A stretch of 64,000 nucleotides of DNA from contig JBAIAA010000021.1 in assembly GCA_037893245.1 (NCBI GenBank), positions 434,001-498,000 of the forward strand, given 5' to 3'. Positions 1 through 10,230 of this stretch are shown piece after piece. How positions within the stretch are numbered: position 1 is the first letter of the stretch; every line of letters begins with the position of its first letter. The notes below the pieces were generated by a model, which worked only from the letters and a program-made list of their open reading frames with translations, was not told where the DNA came from and did not search any database. Origin of the DNA: Crossaster papposus. Its lineage: Eukaryota > Echinodermata > Asteroidea > Velatida > Solasteridae. The position numbers and the translations under genes are program-made.

Positions 1-292
1 GAAAGAGTGTGATTTTTGTTTTCACGAAGGGACGGACATCTTTGCATTTTAGACTCGCTTCCTTTCCTATGACAAATTACACGGCGCAGTGAATTATAAA
101 AGTAAGTAAAAAGTAAGTAAACTGAAAAATTCGTTTTCACGAAGAATAGTGTATATTTGCTGATAATTTTAGCTAAGAAACTAATTTTGTTTGCAATAAT
201 CTCGAAACGTTGACATGCCCGTCTCTTTCTGAAACAGGTGACGTATATTAATGCAAATAAGTTCGAAGGAATTTCAATGTGAACCAAGAAAT

Positions 293-356
293 GAGCAAGG
301 CAGGATTTGAACCTGCTACCTCCGGATCTGTGCTCTACTAACTGAGCTATCTTACC
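293..356 (-). repeat. tRNA-like SINE head or tRNA pseudogene
   Basis: Read on the minus strand this has a tRNA D arm (GCTCAGTTAGTAGAGC) and a T arm (GCAGGTTCAAATCCTGC). The stretch between them is about 8 nt too short to form a full anticodon arm, so it cannot fold as a working tRNA. The most similar sequence is the longer tRNA-like unit at 593-664. It is best read as the tRNA-derived head of a SINE or a decayed tRNA copy. Confidence 0.6.
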
Positions 357-592
357 CTAGTATTATGGTGGTCTCCCATAATTTTGTTGTCAGTATCTTT
401 GTTCGAGGGCGCTAGTCAGAAGTCATAAACACCAGCATTCCGTGTGGCCTGGAATCACTCTCAATTTTACGATACAACCCGGGAAGCGACATTGTGGGGA
501 TCACTCAGAGAGGATAGGCCTATGACATTTTATCTTTAATACACAAATAAACCATAAGGGAAACTGACTAGGTAAATTTGCATGAAAGAAAT

Positions 593-664
593 TGGCAAGG
601 CGGGACTCGAACCTGCGACCTCCGGAATACTAGCCTGCCCTCTACCAATTGATATATCTTGCCC
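593..664 (-). repeat. tRNA-like SINE head, full length
   Basis: About 72 nt on the minus strand. The acceptor ends pair (GGCAAG with CTTGCC), there is a degenerate D arm and a good T arm (GCAGGTTCGAGTCCCGC). The anticodon region (CTAGTATTCCGG) resembles the Thr(AGT)-like heads seen in many SINEs, but the anticodon stem is imperfect. Two such units about 300 bp apart in the same orientation fit a SINE family better than a functional tRNA gene. Confidence 0.55.
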
Positions 665-762
665 TGTGTTACTAAATTGTTTAGTATTTTTGGTCGCAGT
701 GATTAGCAATTTCGTCAAATATAGATATTACAGTCATCAGGTAATGAAGTTTAATAAAGCCC

Positions 763-781
763 CCCCCCCCCCCCCCCCCCT
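763..781. repeat. Poly-C run
   Basis: About 19 consecutive C residues, capable of G-quadruplex formation on the minus strand. One of roughly a dozen G or C homopolymers in the window. The surrounding 670-1036 has no recognisable gene. Confidence 0.85.
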
Positions 782-1036
782 CCAATTCCGACCTATCCCA
801 CCCCATCTCACCCCACCGCGGCTTTCATCAAACCATTATGAATTAAAATATCTAGGCATGGTCTATCCTCATACTAGCGACGCGTTTGTCCAGGCAATAC
901 TTAAATTCCCCGCCGACTCCAACGGGCGCGATACAAGGCATAGAAATTAAACAAAGATGAGAAATTCCAGCATCTTAGTCCACTGTAGGCCTACATTGCT
1001 GTATAACAAACCGCAGAAAAAGCAGAAAAATCTACC

Positions 1037-1417
1037 TTAAAGGGATCGTAGACGTTTGGTAATTGGAACCCATTGTTTGTTTCAATCCTATATAGTTATA
1101 GATATATACCATACAAATATAACCTGTATAAATTTCATTTCAAAAGGTGGTAGCGATTTTGAGATATTGCCAAAAATCTGGAGCTGTTATGTCCACCCAG
1201 GAAGAATAATCTGCATTGGAATACACCATCTGAGAGACGTCACTGCAGTAACGCTTCTCAGATTCAAAAGTGATATCTTTTTACATAACCGCAGTACTTC
1301 GAAGTGAACAGTTTCTAAAAATGCATTATACTATCCAAAGCTGCTGTACTTCATACCAAAAAGTTTGTATTGCTATTAATTTGTGGAGTAATTACTAAAC
1401 GTATACGATCCCTTTAA
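1037..1417. mobile_element. MITE family A, copy 1 (TTAA ends)
   Basis: A 381-bp element with about 28-bp terminal inverted repeats starting TTAAAGGGATCGTA and ending with its complement, so the target looks like TTAA. No coding capacity. An inverted copy of the whole element lies at 6698-7093, with the same internal words (for example GAACCCA near one end). A TTAA target suggests a piggyBac- or Kolobok-mobilised element, but no transposase for it is in this window. Confidence 0.8.
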
Positions 1418-1639
1418 GTCAAATAAATAAATTCATGCTGAATATGTAACATTATCTTTGTCTTACTAATAAAAGTATAATAACAAAAGCCAAATGTAAC
1501 CAGTCGTCATTTGGCCAAAGATTGGACGGGGCCCAGCTGAGAGGGCCGTATTGTTTGGCACGGCTTCTGATTGAATAGGAGACGTACACTGTCTATCGTG
1601 TTGTATGAAATCGTCTAAAACGAAAGAACACTATTAAAA

Positions 1640-2510
1640 CGTGCAATAACCTGAATAGGGCGGGCGAGGGATCGATCCGCCATTATTGTTGCTTGGTCGT
1701 TCGAGGTTGTTTTGCCACCCAAAAGAAAGAACTCCTTGAATCGATTCGGGGAGGAGAAAGTCAACAAAAAAAGCAAAGTCACGTGGTCAGAAAAAAAAGT
1801 CTTGTTGGTCGCCCGAAAACTATTCAAGGTCTAGAAAAATAAATGACGCGATAGAAAAGCTTTACAGGAAGCTTATTGCCAACTCTGACACTAACTTGAG
1901 CATGTGATTGGAAACCGAACGATGTATTGCTTATCCCTGATGACAGTGCTGAACCCATCAATTCCAATACGAATAAATATCCACACACCCAAGGGGGTTA
2001 GGGTTATAAACACAACGGTGATTTCTTCAAAGTTCAAATCTGCGATGGCCCTGTAGCCAAATATTTACCCATCTGCCCCACTAGGGGCAATACAAAATGG
2101 AAGCAATATCACGACAAGCATTTTAAACATCATCGCTCAAGCTTTACTTCTGTACTCGAAGCTGTGCCACGCAAAATTACCTCTCAATCTCATTATATTC
2201 AATATCGTTGACAGTTCGTGTTGTCATTTTTAAAGCTATAATATTAATGTAAAGACTCCTCCTTATAGACGATTTTTTACTCTGACATTCTCATTTCTGT
2301 TTTGAGAATGGAATCAACGAGGGTGAAAATGATATGAATGCATATGCAATCCCCCGATTGTTCGTGACTTTATTTGGCGTTGCATGACGACAATTAAATA
2401 AAATTAATGAATAGTGCACCTAAGCGCTTAACGTTTATCCAGAATCTCACAGACCGATGAGGTTATCAGCTTACGATAAAACATCAGCCAATCAAAGGCT
2501 ACGGTTAGTA
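1640..2510. repeat. FReD upstream repeat, copy 1
   Basis: Non-coding segment directly upstream of the FReD gene. Its parts recur at 15369-15560, 15990-16440 and 17615-17990. The last 80 bp, including the words CAGAATCTCACAGACCG and ATCAGCCAATCAAAGGC, recur before the second FReD copy at about 58414-58500. It is therefore either a duplicated host segment or an old interspersed repeat that travelled with the gene. Confidence 0.7.
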
Positions 2511-2893
2511 ACAGCGGGAATATTGATCAATTACTAGCCACTGACGTGAATGACGTACACACTTGGATAACCAATCAAAGAAAATAAGAAATGCACGTCG
2601 TCTGCTCCAACCCATTTCTTTCTGTAAACTATACCAAGTCCAACCATCGCCAGGCCTCTGTATTGCAGGAGCAGAGCATCCCAGCATTTGTACAGAGAGG
2701 ACAGCAGCCGAAAGCAGTACGGCTTGACTTTTAGACGTTGGACAACCATTGTGGATAGTTCAATCAGACACGACAAATCGCTAGATTTTCTCGCCCGATT
2801 TCAACAGTAATACTTTGCGCACATTATACAAAAAGAAATAAAACAAACTGAGATCGACGTTAAGTCATGTGATTTTAGCGAATCTCTTAAGTA

Positions 2894-3940
2894 ATGGAAG
2901 CAATGGCGAAACCGACCTTTACTGGGTTGCAACTATTTCCCATAATATTCATCATAAGTCAGGGAGCTACTTCGTCGGTATCTGGATGTGAAACTTCTTT
3001 TGCAGGGAAACATGCGTTTTATGCCGCAGAAAATCGCGCCCTGAAAGGGTTTGCGTTTGCAACCAAAATTGTACGATCTCGTGTCATCTGCGGACGTGAA
3101 TGCAGCATGGATCAACATTGCAAATCTGTTAACTTTAATGACTGCAGTAACATGTGCGAGTTAAATCTTGCCATAAGACGGCAGCATCTCGACTACTTCA
3201 ATGCAACTCAAGGGAGCGTGTACTTTGATGCAGATGAGGACACATCTCGCTACTCACTGGCTGATAGTTCCTTGAATCGCTACAGAAGTTGCACGATGCT
3301 CTTAGATGCTGGTTATCGTTCAAGCGGTATCTACACAATCTACCCAGAGGGATTCTGCAATGGCGGTGTTCGTGTCTACTGTGACATGGAAACTGACGGC
3401 GGGGGATGGATCGTGTTTCAGAGGCGACAAGATGGCAGCGTAGACTTCTACCGTGACTGGGCCGACTACCAGTCTGGCTTTGGCAATCTGTCCGGTGAGT
3501 TCTGGTTGGGAAATGACAACTTGGTGACTCTGACGTCTGATGATTCACGTGGATCACGGGAGCTACGAGTTGACTTAGAGGACTGGGACGGTAACACGGC
3601 ATGGGCAAAGTACTCAGATTTCCACATATCACCGGGTGAGTACAATCTGACCTATGACCAATACGATGCAAGCAGCACTGCCGGTGACTCTCTTGGGTAT
3701 CACAGAGGGCGTCCCTTTACGACAAAGGATCGTGACAATGATGATAAACCAGAAAGTAATTGTGCACAAATGTGGCCAGGAGCCTGGTGGTTTAATGGGT
3801 GTTATTGGTCTCATTTGAATGGTGAATATTACCAATATGAGAATCCCGGTGATACCAAGGGCGTACAATGGAGTACATGGAAACCGCGTGATTATTCTTT
3901 GAAAGCATGTAGCATGAAAATGCGTAAAATTGGACCTTGA
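2894..3940 (+). CDS. Secreted PAN/apple plus fibrinogen C-terminal domain protein
   Basis: Predicted secreted 348-residue lectin-like protein, intact in one exon. Residues 1-30 are a signal peptide with hydrophobic core LQLFPIIFIISQG. Residues about 32-120 form a PAN/apple-like module with six cysteines (32, 66, 70, 76, 84, 88). Residues about 131-345 are a fibrinogen C-terminal domain with the hallmarks CNGGVRVYCDMETDGGGW, VFQRRQDGSVDFYRDW and the calcium and ligand region TTKDRDNDD followed by NCAQ and GAWWFNGCYWSHLNG. The pair C290/C303 matches the conserved FReD disulfide. Potential N-glycosylation sites are NAT (103), NLS (199) and NLT (251). Family members (ficolins, tachylectins, intelectin-like FReDs) bind acetylated sugars on microbes; that role is inferred here. 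The start was chosen because it gives the signal peptide; a second ATG lies three codons in. A Tc1-like MITE begins 34 bp after the stop, so the 3' UTR and poly(A) signal must lie in or beyond it. A decayed paralogue is at 58876-60389. Confidence 0.9.
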   Translation: MEAMAKPTFTGLQLFPIIFIISQGATSSVSGCETSFAGKHAFYAAENRALKGFAFATKIVRSRVICGRECSMDQHCKSVNFNDCSNMCELNLAIRRQHLDYFNATQGSVYFDADEDTSRYSLADSSLNRYRSCTMLLDAGYRSSGIYTIYPEGFCNGGVRVYCDMETDGGGWIVFQRRQDGSVDFYRDWADYQSGFGNLSGEFWLGNDNLVTLTSDDSRGSRELRVDLEDWDGNTAWAKYSDFHISPGEYNLTYDQYDASSTAGDSLGYHRGRPFTTKDRDNDDKPESNCAQMWPGAWWFNGCYWSHLNGEYYQYENPGDTKGVQWSTWKPRDYSLKACSMKMRKIGP

Positions 3941-3973
3941 ACGCCGTATCATATATTATGATATTGTACATTA

Positions 3974-4540
3974 TATAGGTTTTTCCGGCCAACTTTAAAC
4001 ACACAAAAACATTTAAATTAACACCAGGCTCATTCAATTTTGTTTCAAAATGAATGCTCCGTTGCATCAGCATTCAGCGACAAATGCAGTTAGCATTAAC
4101 TTGCCAAATAAGATCATTCAAATTCACGAGGTCGTCAACCATTTAATTTCATTAATGGCAAACATTTTTTTAATTGTTCACATTCAAATTCGTATTTACC
4201 TATATAAAGACAAATTCTGATATAAGAAAATACAGAATTAGACTAATTCGGCGTTATACCTTTAGTAAAGCATTTTTGAACGAAACAAAACGCGATTAGA
4301 AAAGAAACTGTAAAATGTAGAATCCACATGAAAAGAACCACCTTTTGTTTTTAATTTTATAACGACCCCCTGAGAGATTATAAGCTTTTGTTTCTTAAAA
4401 GCATTTCATATTTTGTTATTTGACATGGTCCGAACATTAGCAGAAATAAGGAATAAAACATAAACCCAAGTGCAAACGATCACAAGAAAATAGCGTAAGA
4501 ATTTGTTACATGGTACAGGCTTTAGCCGGGAAAACCTATA
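3974..4540. mobile_element. Tc1/mariner-like MITE (family G)
   Basis: About 567 bp with terminal inverted repeats of the type TATAGGTTTTTCCGGCC at the left and CCGGGAAAACCTATA at the right, flanked by TA. The interior is rich in scattered TTGAATG/CATTCAA words. Positions 4380-4440 match, inverted, 38229-38290 in another family member. No coding sequence. It belongs to the same terminal family as the transposase-bearing element at 41183-43252. Confidence 0.65.
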
Positions 4541-5331
4541 GTAGAAATGTTACTGAAGAATGGTGAAACTGTAGTCTTGAATGCCTATTAATGAAATAGA
4601 ACGACTAAAACGAACCCTGAATGATAAAAACGAAATCATGTGTGAACAAACACTAACAAGAAACCCTAGTTTCATTGGATTAGGGGGAAATGTGTGAATT
4701 TGAATGCGTGTTAATGAAATTGAAATAATTTGTGATGAAATTGGCCGGGAAAACCCATATTAATTTCAACGCGTTTAAACGCGTTTAAAAGAAATAACAA
4801 GACGGTATTTAGAAAGGTGTTTCAATGTTAAAGACAGGTTTAAAATTGGCCCACAAAAAAACCCAGTTTTGGGCTATTAAAACAAAAAACAATTATTCAA
4901 ATTCACGAACTCTCACGTTCAATTCCGTATAGACAAAAATTACAAGCTTTTTCCGAACCAATTTAGTCATTTATCATTCAATGTTAAAGTGTGGTCATTC
5001 TGTTTAAACATTGGATTTAGAATATATTTGTCATTACAGAATATTCGTCATTACAGATCAAAAAATGTTAAATTTGTAGATGAAAAAAAAACATTTTTTA
5101 AAATAGCCGGGAAAACGTATATAAAAATATAAATTTCAAAGATAAGTTTTTTTTCTGTCCAATTATTGTCAAAATGCGTACGATACTAAATGAACGTGTC
5201 GTTTCGGACTTGCAAGCCGAGCAGAACGTTAGATCATTAGACACGTGCAGCACTTAAAATTAATCCACGAATTCAGCTATGAAGACAATATAGTAAAGAT
5301 GTTTTTACCCCACAAATTCTCTTGTTTAAAA
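4541..5331. mobile_element. Fragments of Tc1-like family G
   Basis: Contains two further right-end-like termini (about 4742-4760 and 5105-5122, both with GCCGGGAAAAC) without matching left ends, plus many TTGAATG/CATTCAA words. Most simply, these are nested or truncated family G copies. No gene seen. Confidence 0.45.
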
Positions 5332-6086
5332 TATAGGTTTTCCCGGCCAATTTCGCAAAATGTTCATTCACTTCTGAAAATCGGGCCTTCGTTTTCGTCT
5401 GAATCTGGATGCACGTCCTAATTTCCATTTTCAATTCAGCGAAAGTTATCAATTCGTTTTCATTGTCCGTGCAGCTGGTATTAAGAAACAGACGGCCAAT
5501 TACGTTACCTGTGCATTCATTTACGCAAGCACACAATTTCGCGCGGAATTTGGGAATACAATTTCGTGACTGTTCAAACAAATGTACGCTTTGTTCATTC
5601 AAAATAGCAGGTTACATCACAGAATTCCAAACCTGCTACCAAATGTTATAACATCAAGCAGATATTGAAGCGTATTGCCACTCTTCATTTGACTTCAATC
5701 AACCCGTACGTAATGGCAGCACGAGGCCATTATAGACGAACCTCTAATGTCGACAGAAACCGTCTCATTGATGCCTTTGAGAGTGGTGCAGACTGCCGAT
5801 ACTCTCGGTATAAATCGATCCACTGCAAGAACAATCATAGGGACGTTTGTACGTGAAGGTCGCAGAGACCAACTTCCGATAGGTGGAGCCAGAAACCGAA
5901 AAGTTGACGAGGACATGCGTGCAACACTAAGGGGACTTCTTGATGAAAATCCATTATTGACTCTGGTGCAAATGAAACAGCAACTTGAGGCTCGCCTTCC
6001 TCATAAACCGACTGTGTCTACAAGCACCATCGCTCGCACCTTGAACGGCATGCTAATGACACTTAAGCTGGCCGGGAAAACCTATA
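5332..6086 (+). mobile_element. Internally deleted Tc1-like element with partial transposase
   Basis: A 755-bp element with both family G termini (ATATAGGTTTTCCCGGCC at the left, GGCCGGGAAAACCTATA at the right). It keeps the 5' half of a transposase gene and has lost the catalytic DDE part. The coding fragment runs directly into the right terminal repeat, so the deletion joined coding sequence to the terminus. The full-length relative is at 41183-43252. Confidence 0.75.
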
Positions 6087-6097
6087 TTATCATATGA
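5747..6097 (+). pseudogene. Tc1/IS630-like transposase, N-terminal DNA-binding part
   Basis: An open frame of 116 codons matching the N-terminal helix-turn-helix region of Tc1/mariner-IS630 transposases, with DTLGINRSTARTI as the first HTH and PHKPTVSTSTIARTLNGM as the second paired-like HTH. The same protein, more complete, is encoded on the minus strand at 42253-42729, where the matching motif is PDKPTVSPSTILSRTLDGM. Here the frame leaves homology after MTLKLA and continues into the terminal repeat as GKTYIII. Upstream homologous sequence in another frame (5665-5760) suggests a frameshift near the start. With no DDE triad it cannot cut DNA; a truncated DNA-binding protein could at most act as a competitor, which is speculation. 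Confidence 0.7.
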
Positions 6098-6099
6098 AA

Positions 6100-6697
6100 G
6101 AAATGCAACATTGTATACGTGGCCTTTCGAGGTATGTTTACCATATACACAAATATTGAATTTACATTACCCCGACGCCAATTCCATCGTATGAATACTT
6201 TCAGAAACATTTCAAAGAATATGATGCTCTTGAATGAATTAATTTTGTGTTATTTTTAGCATTTGTGACCTGCTCCAACGAAACCCAAAGTAAGTCGCAC
6301 TGATGTGATTGACTTTATGTTACGACCAGTCAAAATAAAAATTAATTGTGAGAATTGAGCGAATTTTCGATTATGGATTAGGTAATATTACAATCATATC
6401 GCCTTCACTTTGTTATTTGTTTGCCAAAAAAAAGGTATAGTGGTGAAATCATGACGTCAGCTTATAAAATGCAATTGTGCATTTATATTGCAAAGGAAAA
6501 GATGCATTGATTTAACTCTTTTATTTCATTCACAGCTTTTCAACGTTATTTTGGAAGAAGAGTTATAAAAAGCCCACACAAACGAAATTAGAAATGAACA
6601 AACAAAATCAAATGTAATTGTTGAGTCAGTTTGATTTCAGTATCAATTATTCCTAGTTAAATTCCACAACAATTTAATGTTGCACAACAGCCGTCAC
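6100..6697. other. Intergenic, nothing recognised
   Basis: AT-rich sequence between the deleted Tc1-like element and the next MITE. I see no gene, RNA or clear repeat structure. Confidence 0.5.
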
Positions 6698-7093
6698 TTA
6701 AAGGGGTCTTATACGTTTGGTAATTACTCCAAAAATTATTGGCAATAAAAACTCACTTGGTAAGAGGTACAGCAGCTTTGGATAGTATAATGCATTTTTA
6801 GAAACTGTTCACGTCGAAGTACTGCGGTTATGGAAAAAGATATCACTTTTTATCCCAAAAAATTTGAATCTAAGAATCGTTACTGCAGTGACGTTTCTCA
6901 GATCGTGTATTCCAATGCAGATTATTCTTCCTGCGTGGACATAACCGCTCCAGATTTTCGGCAATATCTCAAAATCGCTACCACCTTTTGAAATGAAATT
7001 TGTACAGGTTAGTTTTATGGTATACAGTAGGATACTAAATAGGATTGAATCAAACAGTGGGTTCAAATTACCAAACGTATACGATCCCTTTAA
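6698..7093. mobile_element. MITE family A, copy 2 (inverted)
   Basis: A 396-bp element with TTAA ends and inverted repeats TTAAAGGGGTCTTATACG and its near-complement. Aligned end to end it is the reverse complement of 1037-1417, with moderate divergence. Confidence 0.8.
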
Positions 7094-7179
7094 AATATGG
7101 GGAAGTGTTGTTTCTGTTTCTCTTGTTAATAAAAAGTTGAAAATTGTTACTGTTGCGTAAACTAATATTACACAAATTT

Positions 7180-7400
7180 AGAGAATCAAGACAATTTTTA
7201 TTTTACATATTAAATTAGTCGATATAATTATTTATAATTTCCGAATTTACTGCAAAAACACGAAAAACAGCCTTCAACTATTAATTCGTCGTCTTTGCAG
7301 TGAGTTGAAACTGTCGCCCGTTATTCATTGATTTTATTGTCGCAACAACTCCTCGCTCAGGTTCTTTTCTTTCTAATTTGGCGGGTTACGAATTATGTTT
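7180..7400. repeat. Interspersed segment, paralogue of 46430-46660
   Basis: About 220 bp sharing long words with 46430-46660, for example GAGTTGAAACTGTC and TTGTCGCAACAA. In the second locus this segment follows a copy of 9560-10230, whereas here it precedes it, so the order is permuted. Confidence 0.6.
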
Positions 7401-7468
7401 TCAAAAATAAAGCCTAAAACCAGTGGCCGAACTAAAGTTTCAGTGACGGTATTGAGCGAACGAGTAAC

Positions 7469-7868
7469 TTAAAGGTAGAATATACGATTTGCGAATATCG
7501 AAACGTTTTACTACCGAATTATTAAGAAAAATCTTACTTATTTGAAAGTAAATAATGATAGTGGGTATACAGCCAAATGATTGCGCTAGATATTATATAA
7601 TTGTTACAGAAATGTCATTTCAAGATCGCCAGACGGCGATTGTGAAAAAGACCCAAGAACAACATAAGAACCACTGCCCGACGCCGGTTGAAAACGAACG
7701 CCGTTTGTCTTGCTTTCCTGGGCATCCATGATTGTAAAACTTCAAACAGGTCCATTAAACGATATTAACTATAAAATACAACCCCCCCCAAAAAAAAAAA
7801 AAAACAACACAACAATCCACCCATTGAAAAGAATTCAAGCAATTACCAATGGTGTATTCTACCTTTAA
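7469..7868. mobile_element. MITE family B (TTAA ends)
   Basis: A 400-bp element with terminal inverted repeats starting TTAAAGGTAGAATATAC and ending GTATTCTACCTTTAA, giving TTAA at both ends. It contains a C/A homopolymer tract at about 7783-7806. A lone right end of the same family (GGTGTATACTACCTTTAA) is at about 8470-8488. Confidence 0.75.
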
Positions 7869-8149
7869 CTTTTTCATTAGTGCCATTTTTGTTGGCAGCT
7901 AAAATTGCCTGTTTTTAATGTACTTGCATTATAAGGCAGTCTGTGAATTTTCATTAGCACATGACCTGCTATTTCCAAGAAATAAAAGGAAAATTTGGAG
8001 CCCGATCGACGTGATACGTGTGCGGCAATTGGAACATTTATCTTGGTGCATCGTACCCTGACTCGTTTATGTTTAAAATGATACGAGCACTTCGAAGCAC
8101 CAGTCTATACACTCTAAAAAATGTGTTTAGCGAGGAAACCCTTTTCTTG

Positions 8150-8254
8150 CTATCAGTTTGTAAACATGTTTAGAAGCTAAATGCACGCATCGAATTCCTA
8201 AACATTAACGTTTAATGGCTAAACATGTTTAGCAAACATGTTTACAAACTGATA
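8150..8254. repeat. Inverted repeat rich in TAAACA words
   Basis: The word TATCAGTTTGTAAACATGTT at 8152-8171 recurs as its complement at about 8231-8254, separated by about 60 bp that also holds TAAACATGTTTA palindromes. The 5' side (about 8105) starts TATACACTCTAAAAAA, resembling the start at about 17993, so both may be ends of one MITE type. Confidence 0.55.
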
Positions 8255-8261
8255 GGAAGCA

Positions 8262-8400
8262 CGGCAACGTTGTAATAAGGCACGATTTTGTGAAGCGCCG
8301 TTGAACTGTCTCAATATATTGAATATGTTTTTTTTCTGATGAGGTAACCAAACTGCTGGTCCATTTATTCCATGATTCAAAAACATCGGACAGATCAGAT
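8262..8400 (-). pseudogene. CR1-group LINE reverse transcriptase C-terminal scrap
   Basis: On the minus strand one frame reads NGPAVWLPHQKK and the adjacent frame continues HIQYIETVQRRFTKSC. Together these match the conserved C-terminal region of CR1/L2-type LINE reverse transcriptases, which has a similar VWLPH motif followed by an I-E-VQRR motif; compare PAWLPHTQKQ and ALERVQQRATRF in the LINE at 29.1-30.8 kb. A frameshift at an A-run separates the halves. The longer 224-codon open frame extending to 8903 is otherwise unrecognised. Confidence 0.5.
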
Positions 8401-8924
8401 AAACGATATTTTACAAACAAATACAACTCACCAAAACCACACATTTCTGATAATTCCAGCACGTACAAATGGTGTATACTACCTTTAATGTCAATGTATA
8501 CACACGTCGTGTTCGTCACATAATTGACATACAATACCAATGCATAAACGTCCACAAAAGGCAAACACGTTCCGGCTGGAACCGTCGATCGACTGCACCT
8601 AAACAGCTCGAATTGTATTATTGTGTTGTTTATGCCTAAACGTTTTGCAAGTGATTTGCATGTTTTCATAAAACACAAGTGACATTTGTGCGTCCCGCGC
8701 AAAGACAACTTGTAACAAGTTTTCTCCTGTGGGCTTCGAGCAGAGAAGACCAACATAAAATGGGTCTGAAACTCTCTGGATTTAAATAATGTAAACCACG
8801 TGGGAGAGTAACCTTCATAGAAACTCCCATTGAGTAACGTTGTAATGTGTTTTATATTTTTGTGAGATAATTTATGTGTCATTTTCGCGACCCTGCATTT
8901 CATTATTATATTGTCAAATTATAC

Positions 8925-9472
8925 TATAGGTTTTCCCGGTCTATTTCGGCAAACGAGCAGCCATTTTAACCACTGCGTCATACTATTTCGCGTGAAATCA
9001 AATACTGCTGAAAATTGTCATACGAGTTCGTTTTATGACTATAGGCAAGTGTACTATTGTGTCATTTGATTTCAGAAAATAACTATTAATTTTAACAATT
9101 AAACAAAACAGCATTCACATTCGCAGGAGCTGTTTCGAGGCGCGTGTTCGGTCATTCAAATTCATTATTGGGCAGGCATTTCTGCCATTTATGCAATCTA
9201 TTATTAGCACAGTTGATTGCCTCTTTACGAACTTGAAAACAATCTTAGCAAAAATCTCCAGTCGAACCAGCTTTGCTAAATTGAATGATTGTCCGTCACA
9301 AAAAACCGACAATATGCTAAATTTAACAAATTGAATGCCTCTAAACTAAAATGAATACCCTAATTCTAAACTTGAAACACTGCAAAAACTGGAGAGGCAA
9401 TATCGCTTTATTTCGAAAGCACTAAAATTTAAATGGCTGCTCATTTGCCGAAATTTACCGGGGAAATCTATA
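8925..9472. mobile_element. Tc1-like family G MITE, long TIRs
   Basis: About 548 bp bounded by roughly 40-bp inverted repeats: CTATAGGTTTTCCCGG with TTTCGGCAAACGAGCAGCC at the left, and GGCTGCTCATTTGCCGAAA leading to CTATA at the right. Non-coding. A third copy of the left terminus is at 13866. Confidence 0.75.
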
Positions 9473-9559
9473 ATAGCGTACGTACATGTAAAGTGCAGCT
9501 AGCCATGTGTTGACATTTAACCTTCATGTTGTATTGCTGTGGCATAATTGAACTACGCC

Positions 9560-10230
9560 TTAATAATACTGTGCATTTAATATAATAAGTGTAGTCTTGT
9601 AAAATTTAATTCAGGAGATCGTTGTCATTATAGAATGTAGTCTATGTTTTATTGCATATTTTGTTGAATTCTCGTCTGCTTTAATTAGAGGACCGTTCCT
9701 TTTTTCCCATTAATTGACGTGGGTGTGGTCTGCTACAAAAGGGCGTCGTCGACAGGATGGACCATTTAACATTTTCTTGAGGACGTACTTTTACCCGGAT
9801 ATGTTTTGTGCGGGATTTTTCTTCTACATGAGAACTACATGTACGCATTCGCTTTCGCGCATTTATTGTCGCGAAAGATTGATATAATTCGTGCCTATAC
9901 CCAGCATTGATGGACTTCATCGACAAATTTAGGTTACATTGTGTGGTGCGCAATTTTCATTGTATAATTCTATTGTTAGAATTGTGTTTAATGGTATTTG
10001 ACCATTTGTATCTAAGCTAGATCTGTTCAGTTTTTAGGCGGTTGTGCCTCATATGAACCTGTTGAAGATTATTATCAAATTATTTTAGAGCCAGTGCTTC
10101 AGTTGGATTGAGTGTTTTTAAGCCAAATATTATTGTTACACACACGTTAATATAACTCTAGGTTTTTAGCTAACTGTATTTTGCACTATAGTTCACACCA
10201 GAGTGTGAAGGATGTTTTATCAATGACTTC
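9560..10230. repeat. Interspersed segment, paralogue of 43253-43670 plus 46198-46400
   Basis: Closely similar to the sequence flanking the composite at 43671-46197, sharing for example GTGGTCTGCTACAAAAGGGC and GTCGCGAAA. The copy here lacks the insertion, so 10010-10030 preserves the empty target (TATCTAAGCTAGAT). No coding region is evident. Confidence 0.75.

Noticed and set aside
293-664. Functional tRNA genes
   Set aside because: Anticodon arms are shortened or unpaired; they look like SINE heads.
3198-3952. Minus-strand open frames of 157 and 107 codons
   Set aside because: Antisense shadows of the FReD gene.
8229-8903. A 224-codon minus-strand frame as a host gene
   Set aside because: Only a short part matches anything known (a LINE C-terminal scrap), and it begins and ends in repeats.
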